From Woeseiaceae bacterium (GTDB lineage: Bacteria > Pseudomonadota > Gammaproteobacteria > Steroidobacterales > Woeseiaceae), in assembly GCA_013043165.1 (NCBI GenBank), contig JABDOQ010000051.1, positions 108,379-172,378 on the forward strand: a DNA stretch of 64,000 bases. Direction: 5' to 3'. This document shows, in pieces, positions 51,923 through 60,243 of this stretch. The notes beneath the pieces were generated by a model. That model was not told the DNA's origin, ran no database searches, and saw nothing but the letters and a program-made list of their open reading frames with translations. Position 1 is the first letter of the stretch. Every line of letters starts with the position of its first letter. The translations under genes were made by a program, and so were the position numbers.

Positions 51923-53158
51923 CTAACGCTTCCCCGAGGTCCCCGCATACTGATATTCGCGGGTCCACGGTACCTTGTTGTTGCCGCGCGGAGTAAAGAC
52001 AACCTGGTAGAGCTGCAGCGTCCCCGACTGGAATCCCGCCGACGAACCGGCAAGGTACACGCGCCACATGCGCACGAATTCCTCGTCGTACATGTCGGCA
52101 ACCTCGTCGGCCACGGCTTCGAAGTTCTGCAGCCAGCTGGCGCAAGTGCGCGCATAGTGCGGACGCAGGTTTTCGACGTCGAGAATCGAGAACTTGTGCG
52201 GTTCGAACACCCGCATCATTTCGCTCATGCTCGGGATGTGGCCGCCGGGAAAAATATGTTTGACGATCCATGGATCGGTTCTGTCCGGAAAACTGCGCCC
52301 GATCGAGTGGATCAGGCCGAATCCCTCGGGTTTCAGGCAACGTTTAACGAGTGCGCCCAACGTTCTGAAGCTGGCCAATCCGACATGCTCCAACATACCG
52401 ACGGACACGAACGCGTCACAGCGTTGGTCGACGTTGCGGTAATCGTCCTCGACGAAGGTCACGCGACCATCCAGATTCTTGGTCGCCGCCCTCTCCCTCG
52501 CGAAAGCAACCTGCTCTCTGGAATTGTTGTACGCGATCACGTCTACGCCGTAGTGCTCGGCCATGTGGATCGCCAACGCCCCCCAGCCGCAGCCTGCTTC
52601 GATGACCTTCTGCCCGGGCCGCAGCTGCAGTTTGCGGCATACGTGATCGAGTTTGGCAACCTGCGCTTCGGCCAATGTCGCAGCGCGCGTTTCGTAGTAG
52701 GCACAGGTATAGACCATGCGTTCGTCGAGCCACAGCCTGTAAAAGTCATTGCCGAGGTCGTAGTGATGGCGCACGTTTTTCCGGGAGCGATTGAGCGAGT
52801 TGACCCGAATTGCGTGCAGCAACGACCGAATCTTCGGGCCGTAATAGCCGCTGTCGTTCTTGTCCGTGATGGCCCTCGTGATCTCGTTGGCGAACGCCAG
52901 CATATCGCCGCGGATCTCGATGAGTCCATCCGTGTAGCACTCGCCGAATCCGAGGGACGGAGATCGCAGCAGCTCAAAAACAGCCCGCCGCTCGCGAAAC
53001 TCCATGCAGGCGACCGGATGCGCGTCCGTGACCGGGAACTCATCGCCGTTCCATAGCCGGATCGAGATATTGGGATTGCCAATGCGCTTCATAATCCAGA
53101 GGATCATGGAACGATCAATACTGGACTCGGAGAAGGTCGGGCTGCTCTCAATTGCCAT
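51923..53158 (-). CDS. Cyclopropane-fatty-acyl-phospholipid synthase family methyltransferase
   Basis: A 411-residue SAM-dependent enzyme. It shows RHHYDLGNDFYRLWLDERMVYTCAYYE (about 143-169), the SAM loop VIEAGCGWGALAIHMAEHYGV (about 199-219), VSVGMLEHVG, and HSIGRSFPDRTDPWIVKHIFPGG, all CFA-synthase hallmarks. Typical members transfer a methylene to unsaturated acyl chains of membrane phospholipids. GAGGTG lies before ATG 53158, which is chosen over 53200. It is followed immediately by the flavoprotein gene, which could reduce a methylene intermediate to a methyl branch. Confidence 0.93.
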   Translation of the reverse strand: MAIESSPTFSESSIDRSMILWIMKRIGNPNISIRLWNGDEFPVTDAHPVACMEFRERRAVFELLRSPSLGFGECYTDGLIEIRGDMLAFANEITRAITDKNDSGYYGPKIRSLLHAIRVNSLNRSRKNVRHHYDLGNDFYRLWLDERMVYTCAYYETRAATLAEAQVAKLDHVCRKLQLRPGQKVIEAGCGWGALAIHMAEHYGVDVIAYNNSREQVAFARERAATKNLDGRVTFVEDDYRNVDQRCDAFVSVGMLEHVGLASFRTLGALVKRCLKPEGFGLIHSIGRSFPDRTDPWIVKHIFPGGHIPSMSEMMRVFEPHKFSILDVENLRPHYARTCASWLQNFEAVADEVADMYDEEFVRMWRVYLAGSSAGFQSGTLQLYQVVFTPRGNNKVPWTREYQYAGTSGKR

Positions 53159-53265
53159 GCTTTGCACCTCTTTATGGACGCTTTGCCAACATTCTGCCAT
53201 TTATGAGTGCCAGCGACCATGGCCGCTGGACGCAAACCGCCTCGCTATTTGCCTCGCGGCAGCAG

Positions 53266-53922
53266 TTAAAACTCCTGGGACCAGCCTTCTTCGCCCACGA
53301 GCGGGACAAAGCGAACCGGTACCAGGTCTTCTGTCTGAAAATCTTCCTCCGCGACTCGTGTCACACGAATGAGCTCCTGCCAGGCTTTGCTCCTGCCGAC
53401 GGGTATGACCAGGCGCCCGCCTGTCTTGAGCTGGTGTTTCAGTGTGTCCGGTACGTCAGGGCCGCCGGCCGATACGACGATGCCATCGTAAGGCGCTTCT
53501 TCGGGCCAGCCTAGCGTGCCGTCGCCACAGCGCACGTGCACATTCGTATAACCAAGATCCTCGAGCGCCGTGCTCGCCAGGGTCGCGAGTCCCTCAATGC
53601 GTTCGATCGTGTAAACCTCGGCCGCGATTTCGGCCAGCACGGCGGCCGCATAGCCAGAGCCGGTGCCAATCTCGAGCACCTTCTCACCGCCCTCAAGGGC
53701 CAGGCTCTCCGCCATGTACGCAACGATATAGGGCTGTGAAATCGTCTGACCGTCGCCGATGGGCAGCGGCGAGTCGTCGTACGCGAATACGCGTTGCCCT
53801 CGCGGCAGAAATCGCTCGCGCGGCACCTTGCGCATTGCGTCGAGAACCAGCCCTGAGCGGACGCCGCGCCCCGCTATCTGGCGCTTTACCATGCGCTCCC
53901 GCAATCTCGAGTAGTCGCTCAT
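53266..53922 (-). CDS. pcm: Protein-L-isoaspartate O-methyltransferase, cytosolic (paralogue 2)
   Basis: A 218-residue PIMT without a signal sequence: MVKRQIAGRGVRSGLVLDAMRKVPRERFLP at the start, LPIGDGQTISQPYIVAYMAESL (about 72-93), VLEIGTGSGYAAAVLAEIAAEVYTIERI and VSAGGPDVPDTLKHQLKTGGRLVIPVG. It repairs isoaspartyl damage in the cytosol. Stand-alone gene, 107 bp upstream of the CFA-synthase gene on the same strand. The exported paralogue 5 kb away is clearly distinct in sequence. Confidence 0.94.
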   Translation of the reverse strand: MSDYSRLRERMVKRQIAGRGVRSGLVLDAMRKVPRERFLPRGQRVFAYDDSPLPIGDGQTISQPYIVAYMAESLALEGGEKVLEIGTGSGYAAAVLAEIAAEVYTIERIEGLATLASTALEDLGYTNVHVRCGDGTLGWPEEAPYDGIVVSAGGPDVPDTLKHQLKTGGRLVIPVGRSKAWQELIRVTRVAEEDFQTEDLVPVRFVPLVGEEGWSQEF

Positions 53923-54101
53923 CGGCCTGCTCCGCAGACGGCTCCAAATCGACCCGTCGCCCCTACTTTAGGGTCTTGAAGCCGGTTTGGCCATCAGGAC
54001 ATAACGCAGAAAATATTCCAAAAATCATCAACAAACAGCGGTCGAACCGCAGTTTTTTTTGTTAGGATGCGCCTGTCTTGGGCAAGGATAAGGAGAGCGC
54101 A

Positions 54102-54671
54102 ATGCTGCGTTCGTCATTAGTACTACTGCTTCTCGCGTTTGCGGCCTCGGCCAGCGCCAAGGAGTTTGATTACAATTATTTTTCACTGAGCTACGGCAAC
54201 ATCGAATTTGATGACATCAATGTCGACGGTGACGGCTTCGGCCTTGCCGGTTCGTATGCCATCAACGAAGACTTTCACGTTTTCGCAGGCTACCAGGCCG
54301 CAGGTCTGGACTTCGGCATCGATGTATCGTCGCTGGGCGCCGGCCTCGGCTATCACACGACGTTGACGCCGGTCGTCGACCTGGTGGCCAGCGTGTCGTA
54401 TCAATACATCGACTTCGATGCGCCGGGACCGGGTGACGCCGATGACAATGGCCTCGGCCTCACCGTGGGTCTGCGCTTCGCAGCAAGCGAAGAGATCGAA
54501 CTGAATGCCGGCATCAGTTACGTCGATTTCAGCGACAGCGGCAACGATACCGGCTTTGGTGTGGGTGGACTGTATAGCTTTACGGACGCCTTCGCGCTGG
54601 GCCTCGGCGCCGAATGGAGCGATGACGCAACCTCATACACGCTCGAAGGCCGCTTCTATTTCGGCCGGTAG
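54102..54671 (+). CDS. Small outer-membrane beta-barrel protein
   Basis: A 189-residue protein with a signal peptide (SLVLLLLAFAASASA) and an acidic, strand-rich mature part with Asp/Gly-rich turns (NVDGDGFGLAGSYA, PGPGDADDNGLGLTVGLRF) ending in the terminal strand YTLEGRFYFGR. It looks like an eight-strand outer-membrane barrel of the OmpA/porin-like hypothetical class. ATG 54102 with an AGGAG site is chosen over 54078. A strong terminator and palindromic repeat copy 2 follow. Ligand unknown. Confidence 0.85.
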   Translation: MLRSSLVLLLLAFAASASAKEFDYNYFSLSYGNIEFDDINVDGDGFGLAGSYAINEDFHVFAGYQAAGLDFGIDVSSLGAGLGYHTTLTPVVDLVASVSYQYIDFDAPGPGDADDNGLGLTVGLRFAASEEIELNAGISYVDFSDSGNDTGFGVGGLYSFTDAFALGLGAEWSDDATSYTLEGRFYFGR

Positions 54672-54694
54672 GCGAAACGGCACATCATTTAAGA

Positions 54695-54720
54695 CCCCGC
54701 CACGTGCGGGGTTTTTTTTT
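54695..54720 (+). terminator. Rho-independent terminator
   Basis: A 6-bp stem CCCCGC / GCGGGG with a 5-base loop is followed by nine T. It ends the outer-membrane barrel gene, 23 bp after its stop. Confidence 0.92.
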
Positions 54721-54727
54721 GCAAAGC

Positions 54728-54779
54728 TGGGGACATTCTTAATTTAACGTACTAGTACGTTAAATTAAGAATGTCCCCA
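54728..54779. repeat. 52-bp palindromic dispersed repeat, copy 2 (perfect)
   Basis: A perfect 52-bp palindrome centred on ACTAGT, with arms starting TGGGGACATTCTTAATTTAA. It lies 7 bp after a rho-independent terminator and 62 bp before the next gene. It differs from copy 1 (3070-3121) mainly in the centre and the outermost base pairs. Being a self-complementary inverted repeat, it can form a 26-bp hairpin in either strand. Confidence 0.93.
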
Positions 54780-54841
54780 ACCTGCGAAGCCGGTCTTTCT
54801 CTGCTACGCTTTCCTGTAACCACCTTGCTGAGGAATCAGAC

Positions 54842-55570
54842 ATGAAACAGCTACCTACCCTACTTGCCCTGTTCCTTATGCTCACGGCTTGCAGCCAGGC
54901 TCCTCAGTCAGCCGACCCCTCGGTCATCACGTCGCGCTCGGACACCTGGGAAACGGCACTCAACGCGAAGGATATCGATGCGCTCGTAGAGCTTTACACG
55001 ACCGACGCGCGCCTGATGCCGCCAAATACCGAGGCCATGAGCGGCCACGACGCCGTGCGCTCAATGTTCGGTGGAATGATTGACGCCGGCATGAGCGGTG
55101 AGCTCACCACGATAGAAGCTGTGGTCTCTGGCGATATAGGCTACCGCGTGGGAATTTACGAATTGCAATCAGCTGACGAGGTCGTAGACACCGGCAAGTT
55201 TATGGAGACCTGGCGCCGAGACGGAGATGGCCAGTGGCGTATTGTCAACGATATCTGGAATAGCAATGGCGCAATGCATGCCGACATGCCAATGACCCAC
55301 CTGATGATCATGCACGAGGTCGACGACGCCGAGAAATGGCTGGCCGCCTGGCGTGGAGAGGACAGCCGCCACAAGCTGTTCGCGGCAAATGGTGCCGCAC
55401 ATGTGCACACCTTCCGCAGCGCGGATAATCCCAACCTGACCGGGCTCGTGATCGCCGTCAACGACATGGATGCGCTTGACGCGATGCTTGCATCCGAGGA
55501 AGGCATGGCAGCAGCAGCCGAAGACGGTGTCAGAAGGGACACGATGACCGTGCTGGGCGAGGCGAAGTGA
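54842..55570 (+). CDS. Lipoprotein with SnoaL/DUF4440-like domain
   Basis: A 242-residue protein with a signal and lipobox (MLTAC, Cys17). The N-terminal half resembles a DUF4440/NTF2-like cone fold (SRSDTWETALNAKDIDALVELYTTDARLMPPNTEAMSGHDAV... WRRDGDGQWRIVNDIWNS, about 29-143). The C-terminal half (about 149-242) is a ferredoxin-like ligand-binding or stress-type barrel (MHEVDDAEKWLAAWRGEDSRH). An exported small-molecule binding or isomerase role is inferred; no catalytic residues are evident. Confidence 0.78.
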   Translation: MKQLPTLLALFLMLTACSQAPQSADPSVITSRSDTWETALNAKDIDALVELYTTDARLMPPNTEAMSGHDAVRSMFGGMIDAGMSGELTTIEAVVSGDIGYRVGIYELQSADEVVDTGKFMETWRRDGDGQWRIVNDIWNSNGAMHADMPMTHLMIMHEVDDAEKWLAAWRGEDSRHKLFAANGAAHVHTFRSADNPNLTGLVIAVNDMDALDAMLASEEGMAAAAEDGVRRDTMTVLGEAK

Positions 55571-55702
55571 AGCCCTAATCAGCTACCCCTTCGGTGTTAT
55601 AACGCAGCAACAGCGGATCCGTTTACTGCATATATCCCTTATGCCTGAGACCGCGGACTAGTGTTAGCGTGATCCTGTGTCGTAAAGATTAAGGAGCCGA
55701 TC

Positions 55703-56209
55703 ATGCGTGCGATCAAGAAGACCCTCTATCTGGCATCGGCCGCCGTTTTGCTGTGTGCGAGCTGCGCCACCTCTCCCGACGCTGATAGCCGTCGACAGGC
55801 CATGGAAGCCGACATCGCTGAGATACTGAGTGCACCCCTCGATCCAGCCGAATTCGGCGAAACCAAACGCTGTCTGTCAGAAAACGAATACCGGAATTTC
55901 CGGGCACTGGACGAGCGCCGTATCCTGTTCGAAGGTCGCCGCGGGAAGCAGTGGATAAACACGCTGCGACAGCGCTGTCCTGACCTGCGGCACGGGGATG
56001 TTCTTGTCGTAAGACAGTTCAGCGGGTCGCGCATGTGCGATGCGGACCGATTCCAGGTCGCCGAGTGGTTCGACTGGCCATGGTACCGGCGCTGGCCGTG
56101 GCGTTGGGGCGGTAGCTGGACGACCGGTGCCACCTGCTCACTCGGCAAGTTCCAGCCGGTTACAGAAGCCCAGGTCGCCGAAATCGAGGCAGTACTAAAA
56201 TCCCGATAA
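55703..56209 (+). CDS. DUF6491-like exported protein
   Basis: A 168-residue protein with a signal sequence (LYLASAAVLLCASCATS; possibly a lipoprotein at C21) and a mature domain with conserved cysteines, including FGETKRCLSENEYRNF, RQRCPDLRHGDVLVV and GATCSLGKFQPV, which I associate with DUF6491. Trp/Arg-rich EWFDWPWYRRWPWRWGGSW is unusual. AAGGAG precedes the ATG. It converges on the DUF2855 gene 18 bp away. Function unknown. Confidence 0.75.
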   Translation: MRAIKKTLYLASAAVLLCASCATSPDADSRRQAMEADIAEILSAPLDPAEFGETKRCLSENEYRNFRALDERRILFEGRRGKQWINTLRQRCPDLRHGDVLVVRQFSGSRMCDADRFQVAEWFDWPWYRRWPWRWGGSWTTGATCSLGKFQPVTEAQVAEIEAVLKSR

Positions 56210-56227
56210 GCATTCGGCGGGATTTGC

Positions 56228-57322
56228 CTAAAGCTCGATGATCAGCCCCTGATCCGCGGCGATGCGGCCAGCGCAAATGTCGTCGTAGACCTCGGCCAGT
56301 CCATTGAGCCCGTCGATCTTGCGAAGCTGCAACCAGCTGCGGCTCTTTGCCGCTGTCTGAAACATGAAGCTCGAAGTTTTCCTTGCGAATCCATCGGGAC
56401 CCCAGTCCTGCAGCCGTTGCTGGATATGCGAGGGCGCAAAGAATATCTCGCTGCGCTCTGCGTTGAGACCGTCTCCGGTTTTGTTCCCGTCCCAGTGCGT
56501 CAGCCCGACATTGATACAACGCTTCATGTTGTCGCCGAGGCGAGCGTGCAAGCGCCCCAGCACCTCGCGGTTGCCGGACATGTCTACAACGACCGTAGGG
56601 ATGGCAGCATCGATCTTATCAAGCGTTTCATACGTGACGCTTTGCTCGTACAGCGTGAGTTTCTTCACAAAATCCAGGTTGCGCCTGGATGTCACGGCGA
56701 TCGCGGGTGGCGCCGCGGCATCGTCATCAAGCGCGTAGGCGAGACCGATGCTGGTCTTGCTCGAGGCGCTGACGATAACAACCTGCTTCGCCCCGTACCA
56801 GCCCTTGTCCTGCAGCGCATCCCACAGGCAAAACGATGTAATGTGCAGTGGCCAAAGCAGCATACGCATATCATCCATGTCACGGTCATATCCAGGTTCG
56901 GCATTCACGCGACTGTAGCTGTTGTAAGCGGGCGGCAGCCTGGCGCGGTGCGCGGCACCGTCAATAATGCGCTGAGCAGCAACGCGCGTCGGCGTCATGT
57001 CCAGGTAGTTAGCGGGCGGGAAATAACCAAACAAACGATCCCCAACCGGCACATCGCCTGCTTTTGATTCGGCCACCTCGGCAAAACCCCAGACCGGCAT
57101 CATGCCCCAACCATCAGTGTCGTCTCCCCCGGGTGGGAAGAACTGCCAGTAGCCGAGCCGGTCACCGGTCACCGCATACGTAATGTTATTGGCCGTAAAC
57201 GCGAAGCGCTCGATCTTGACGCGTATCGCACCATCAACAAGCTCGGACGACGTTTCCGTCGACGCCGCATCGACGACGCGGTGTTGCGTGAAGTCATCTC
57301 GCCTGATTTGAAATTCGGCCAT
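56228..57322 (-). CDS. DUF2855 protein
   Basis: A 364-residue soluble protein matching DUF2855: FAFTANNITYAVTGDRLGYWQFFPP, WGFAEVAESKAGDVPVGDRLFGYFPPANYL and VIVSASSKTSIGLAYAL, an arrangement that looks like a diverged MDR (alcohol dehydrogenase-like) fold with a nucleotide-binding region. ATG 57322 is chosen over 57451. It lies 4 bp after the MscS-type channel gene, in one operon with DUF432. No clear zinc ligands are seen. Function unknown. Confidence 0.85.
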   Translation of the reverse strand: MAEFQIRRDDFTQHRVVDAASTETSSELVDGAIRVKIERFAFTANNITYAVTGDRLGYWQFFPPGGDDTDGWGMMPVWGFAEVAESKAGDVPVGDRLFGYFPPANYLDMTPTRVAAQRIIDGAAHRARLPPAYNSYSRVNAEPGYDRDMDDMRMLLWPLHITSFCLWDALQDKGWYGAKQVVIVSASSKTSIGLAYALDDDAAAPPAIAVTSRRNLDFVKKLTLYEQSVTYETLDKIDAAIPTVVVDMSGNREVLGRLHARLGDNMKRCINVGLTHWDGNKTGDGLNAERSEIFFAPSHIQQRLQDWGPDGFARKTSSFMFQTAAKSRSWLQLRKIDGLNGLAEVYDDICAGRIAADQGLIIEL

Positions 57323-57326
57323 AGGG

Positions 57327-58154
57327 TCAGGACTTTTCAGTGCGAATCGGAAAAGGCGTCGTTTCCGAACCCGTGTACAGCGTACGGTGCGGGAACGGTA
57401 TTTCGATACCGGCATCATCAAACGCATCCTTGACTCGCGCCGGCATCTCATTTCGGACCGTCAAATAGTTTTCTCTTGTTGTCCAGATCGAAAACTGCAT
57501 ATCCATCGATGACTCGCCGAAGCCCTGGAAGATAATCAGTGGCCGCGGATGATCCAGAGAGTGCTCGTATGCATCCGCCACTTCGATCAACAGGTCACTG
57601 ACTTTTTTGAGATCTTCTTTGTAGGCGACGCCAACCTGCATGTCATAGCGGCGAATCGGGAAGCGGCTCAGGTTTTTTATTTCTGTTTTGATCAGCGACT
57701 CATTTGGTATGCGAACGAACAGGTTGTCGAAAGTGCGAACCTTGACGGAAAGAAGATCTATCGACAGCACTTCACCGGTTGTGCCGCCAACCTGAATGAT
57801 GTCGCCGATTGCAAACGGCTTTTCGAGCACGAGAAACAATCCGCTGACGAGGTTCGAAGCCGATGTTTGCGAAGCAAAACCGATCGCTACCGACAGAATT
57901 CCAGCAGCACCCAGCAGGACGCCGAGGTCGAACCCGAGCTGGTACAGCGTCGACAGCACGACAACTGCAGACAGCAAATAGATAACAATTCGCTTGAGCG
58001 TCGCGGCCGCAGCAACACCCATGAGTCCGTCGACGGCGCGGAACAGGGCGTTTGCAATCAGGCGCACCAGCAGCAGGCCCACGACGAGGATCAGGAACGC
58101 CTTGGTCCAGAGTAAAACCTGCTGATTGAGTGTGAGTTCGGCTAAGGCATCCAT
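57327..58154 (-). CDS. Small-conductance mechanosensitive channel (MscS family)
   Basis: A 275-residue MscS-type channel with three N-terminal membrane helices (about 15-33, 55-75, 80-105) and the family core SVAIGFASQTSASNLVSGLFLVLEKPFAIGDIIQVGGTTGEVLSIDLLSVKVRT, then a cytosolic beta domain (VRIPNESLIKTEIKNLSRFPIRRYDMQVGV). It opens under hypo-osmotic membrane tension. It sits between DUF432 (7 bp) and DUF2855 (4 bp), so these are probably co-expressed. Confidence 0.94.
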   Translation of the reverse strand: MDALAELTLNQQVLLWTKAFLILVVGLLLVRLIANALFRAVDGLMGVAAAATLKRIVIYLLSAVVVLSTLYQLGFDLGVLLGAAGILSVAIGFASQTSASNLVSGLFLVLEKPFAIGDIIQVGGTTGEVLSIDLLSVKVRTFDNLFVRIPNESLIKTEIKNLSRFPIRRYDMQVGVAYKEDLKKVSDLLIEVADAYEHSLDHPRPLIIFQGFGESSMDMQFSIWTTRENYLTVRNEMPARVKDAFDDAGIEIPFPHRTLYTGSETTPFPIRTEKS

Positions 58155-58161
58155 CGCATCA

Positions 58162-58947
58162 TTAACTCAACAGCTTGCTAAAAGCTTTCACGATCGTACC
58201 GGCCTCAACCGGCGCACGCGGCTTTTCCAGAAGGACGCGGTTGCCGGGCAGGTGCGGACTTTGCTGCGGAATCGACATCGTCGCCCGGTCGCCGCCCTCC
58301 TGACGAGTGAAGCAAACGGAATCAGTCCACAATCTGTCGTCGGCGCCGGCATACAGCGAGAGTGCCGGCACGGGCACGCGAAATTGCTCGATCGGCAGAA
58401 TCGCGGAGCCCTCGTTACGTATTTCCACGGGCGTCACAGCCCGATGGGGCCGAGGCTGAATGGCAGCCGGCTCGGTCATGGCCCTGGTCTTTGTTGCGTA
58501 GCAAAGCTCGCCTTCGAGGGTATTGTCGCCAAACCAGGTATCCGAGCGGCGGATAGCAGGCAGATCCAGAATCACTCTGTCATCACCATCCGAAATACTG
58601 GCCTGAATCCAGACAATCGTACTCACGTACAGGACCGAGCTCTGGCCGGCCAGGAGATACAGGGGCTGTTCCGGCGATACGATGAAAAGCCGATCACCCA
58701 GCCGCGGCTTGAGCTCCAGTTCAGTCTCGGAGCTGCCGGTCGCGTAACGGGAAAAACGGTAGGTCTCTGCATCGGGCGCGGTATCAGCCGATGTATCCAG
58801 CAGCAAGCTCGAATCCTGCGCATCGGTGTTCTGCCACGTTGCGATGTGCCATTCGTAGTCTTTGGGTTTCGCGTAAAGACTGAATGGGCCTACGCGCCAA
58901 TGCGCCCAGCGGTCTTTTGTCAGCGTGTACTTACCCCACCATTTCAT
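58162..58947 (-). CDS. DUF432-like protein
   Basis: A 261-residue soluble, beta-rich protein (MKWWGKYTLTKDRWAHWRVGPFSLYAKPKDYEWHIATW...). It resembles DUF432, a family known mainly from archaea and sometimes paired with MscS channels in bacteria, from memory. No signal, cysteine site or catalytic motif stands out. It is the first gene of the DUF432-mscS-DUF2855 operon. Its function, possibly modulation of the channel, is inferred from context only. Confidence 0.65.
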   Translation of the reverse strand: MKWWGKYTLTKDRWAHWRVGPFSLYAKPKDYEWHIATWQNTDAQDSSLLLDTSADTAPDAETYRFSRYATGSSETELELKPRLGDRLFIVSPEQPLYLLAGQSSVLYVSTIVWIQASISDGDDRVILDLPAIRRSDTWFGDNTLEGELCYATKTRAMTEPAAIQPRPHRAVTPVEIRNEGSAILPIEQFRVPVPALSLYAGADDRLWTDSVCFTRQEGGDRATMSIPQQSPHLPGNRVLLEKPRAPVEAGTIVKAFSKLLS

Positions 58948-59003
58948 GCGTTTTCGGTCCCGCCCTTCGCGTTGCCGGCTTGTTGTTTGAGGGGACCCGG
59001 ATT

Positions 59004-60107
59004 CTACCGCAGATCAATGATTATTTTTCCGCGAGCATGCCCTTCTTCCGAATACCGTATCGCCGCCGGAGCCTCACTCAATGGATAATGCTTGTCAATG
59101 ACGGGCGTCAGTTTGCCAGATTGCATCAGGTCCGCCAGAAACGCCAGGTCATCCTGGCGGAATTCGGCCAGCATCATGCCGAAGTCCTGGTCCACCATCG
59201 GCGACAACAGGAATGCTTTGATGGGTCCGATGAGCGGCCCGAGCCAGTTGCCCTTGGGCCCACCAACCATGACAAAAATGCCGTCGGGGCTGAGCACCTG
59301 CCTGTTCGACAACAAGGAATGATTGCCAACCATGTCAATGATCAGGTCGTATTGATCCCCGCTTTCGGTGTAGTCCTCCTGCGTGTAGTCAATGACGTGA
59401 TCGGCACCGATGAACCGCACCATCAGGATATTACGTGTGCTACATACGCCGGTCACCTCGGCCCCCAACGCCTTGGCGATCTGCACCGCAAAGGTACCAA
59501 CGCCACCCGATGCGCCATTAATCAGGACTTTCTGTCCCGATTTCAGGTTTCCGTGATCGCGCAGCGCCTGCAGGGCGGTCACGCCAGCGATACCGGCCGA
59601 TGCAGCCTGCTCAAAACTCACATTGGCCGGTATCATTGCTATTGCCCCGCCTTCACGAACCGTGATGTACTCGGCGAAGGCTCCCGTTTGACCACCAAAC
59701 ACGTTATCGCCGGGTTTGAATTGCCTGACGTTTTTACCAACCGCCTCGACCGTCCCTGCGTAATCAACGCCCAATCGCGTCTCGGTGGGTGCGCCGAGAC
59801 CGGTCCCGAGGCGCATGATGTAGGGCGAGCCCCGCATGTAATGCCAGTCGAGTGGATTGACGGAAGCGGCAACGACTCTCACGAGAACCTGATCGTCGGC
59901 AGGTGTCGGCTTTTCGATGTCTTCTACCTTGAGGACATCCGGTGAACCATAGCAACGGTATACGATGGCTTTCATGGTCACGGCGTCGCCGGTGATTTCC
60001 GGCGCCTCTTCGCAGGCCGAACTATGGCTCAGCACGAGTGCCAGTGCTGCGACAGCCAGGCCCAGGAAAACGAGGATGCCGCTCGTGATTTTGTAACGCA
60101 GCTTCAT
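59004..60107 (-). CDS. Membrane-anchored MDR-superfamily NAD(P)H quinone oxidoreductase-like protein
   Basis: A 367-residue zinc-free MDR enzyme, to judge by the absent zinc cysteines. It shows VEAVGKNVRQFKPGDNVFG, the NADP-binding VLINGASGGVGTFAVQIAKALGAEVTGVCSTRN and a C-terminal GHARGKIIIDL. An extra N-terminal helix (about residues 8-28) precedes MKAIVYRCYGSPDVLKVEDI, the usual start of soluble relatives, so the enzyme is tethered to or exported across the membrane. ATG 60107 with GGGGGAA upstream is chosen over 60125. Substrate unknown. Confidence 0.88.
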   Translation of the reverse strand: MKLRYKITSGILVFLGLAVAALALVLSHSSACEEAPEITGDAVTMKAIVYRCYGSPDVLKVEDIEKPTPADDQVLVRVVAASVNPLDWHYMRGSPYIMRLGTGLGAPTETRLGVDYAGTVEAVGKNVRQFKPGDNVFGGQTGAFAEYITVREGGAIAMIPANVSFEQAASAGIAGVTALQALRDHGNLKSGQKVLINGASGGVGTFAVQIAKALGAEVTGVCSTRNILMVRFIGADHVIDYTQEDYTESGDQYDLIIDMVGNHSLLSNRQVLSPDGIFVMVGGPKGNWLGPLIGPIKAFLLSPMVDQDFGMMLAEFRQDDLAFLADLMQSGKLTPVIDKHYPLSEAPAAIRYSEEGHARGKIIIDLR

Positions 60108-60192
60108 TGATTTTTCCCCCGCCATTCACACCGTCGTAAGAAACAAGGGTCCGGTAATTTGACCGCGAGCGCTATGCCGGATTGCATGCGCC

Positions 60193-60222
60193 AACAAGCA
60201 AACAGCCCGCTTGCGCGGGCTG
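60193..60222 (-). terminator. Possible rho-independent terminator
   Basis: On the minus strand, an 8-bp perfect stem (CAGCCCGC / GCGGGCTG) with a 4-base loop at 60203-60222 follows the secreted-protein gene. The T-tract on the minus strand (TTTGCTTGTT) is interrupted, so termination may be partial. Confidence 0.6.
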
Positions 60223-60243
60223 CTTGGTGTGCCGTTAAGGCGA

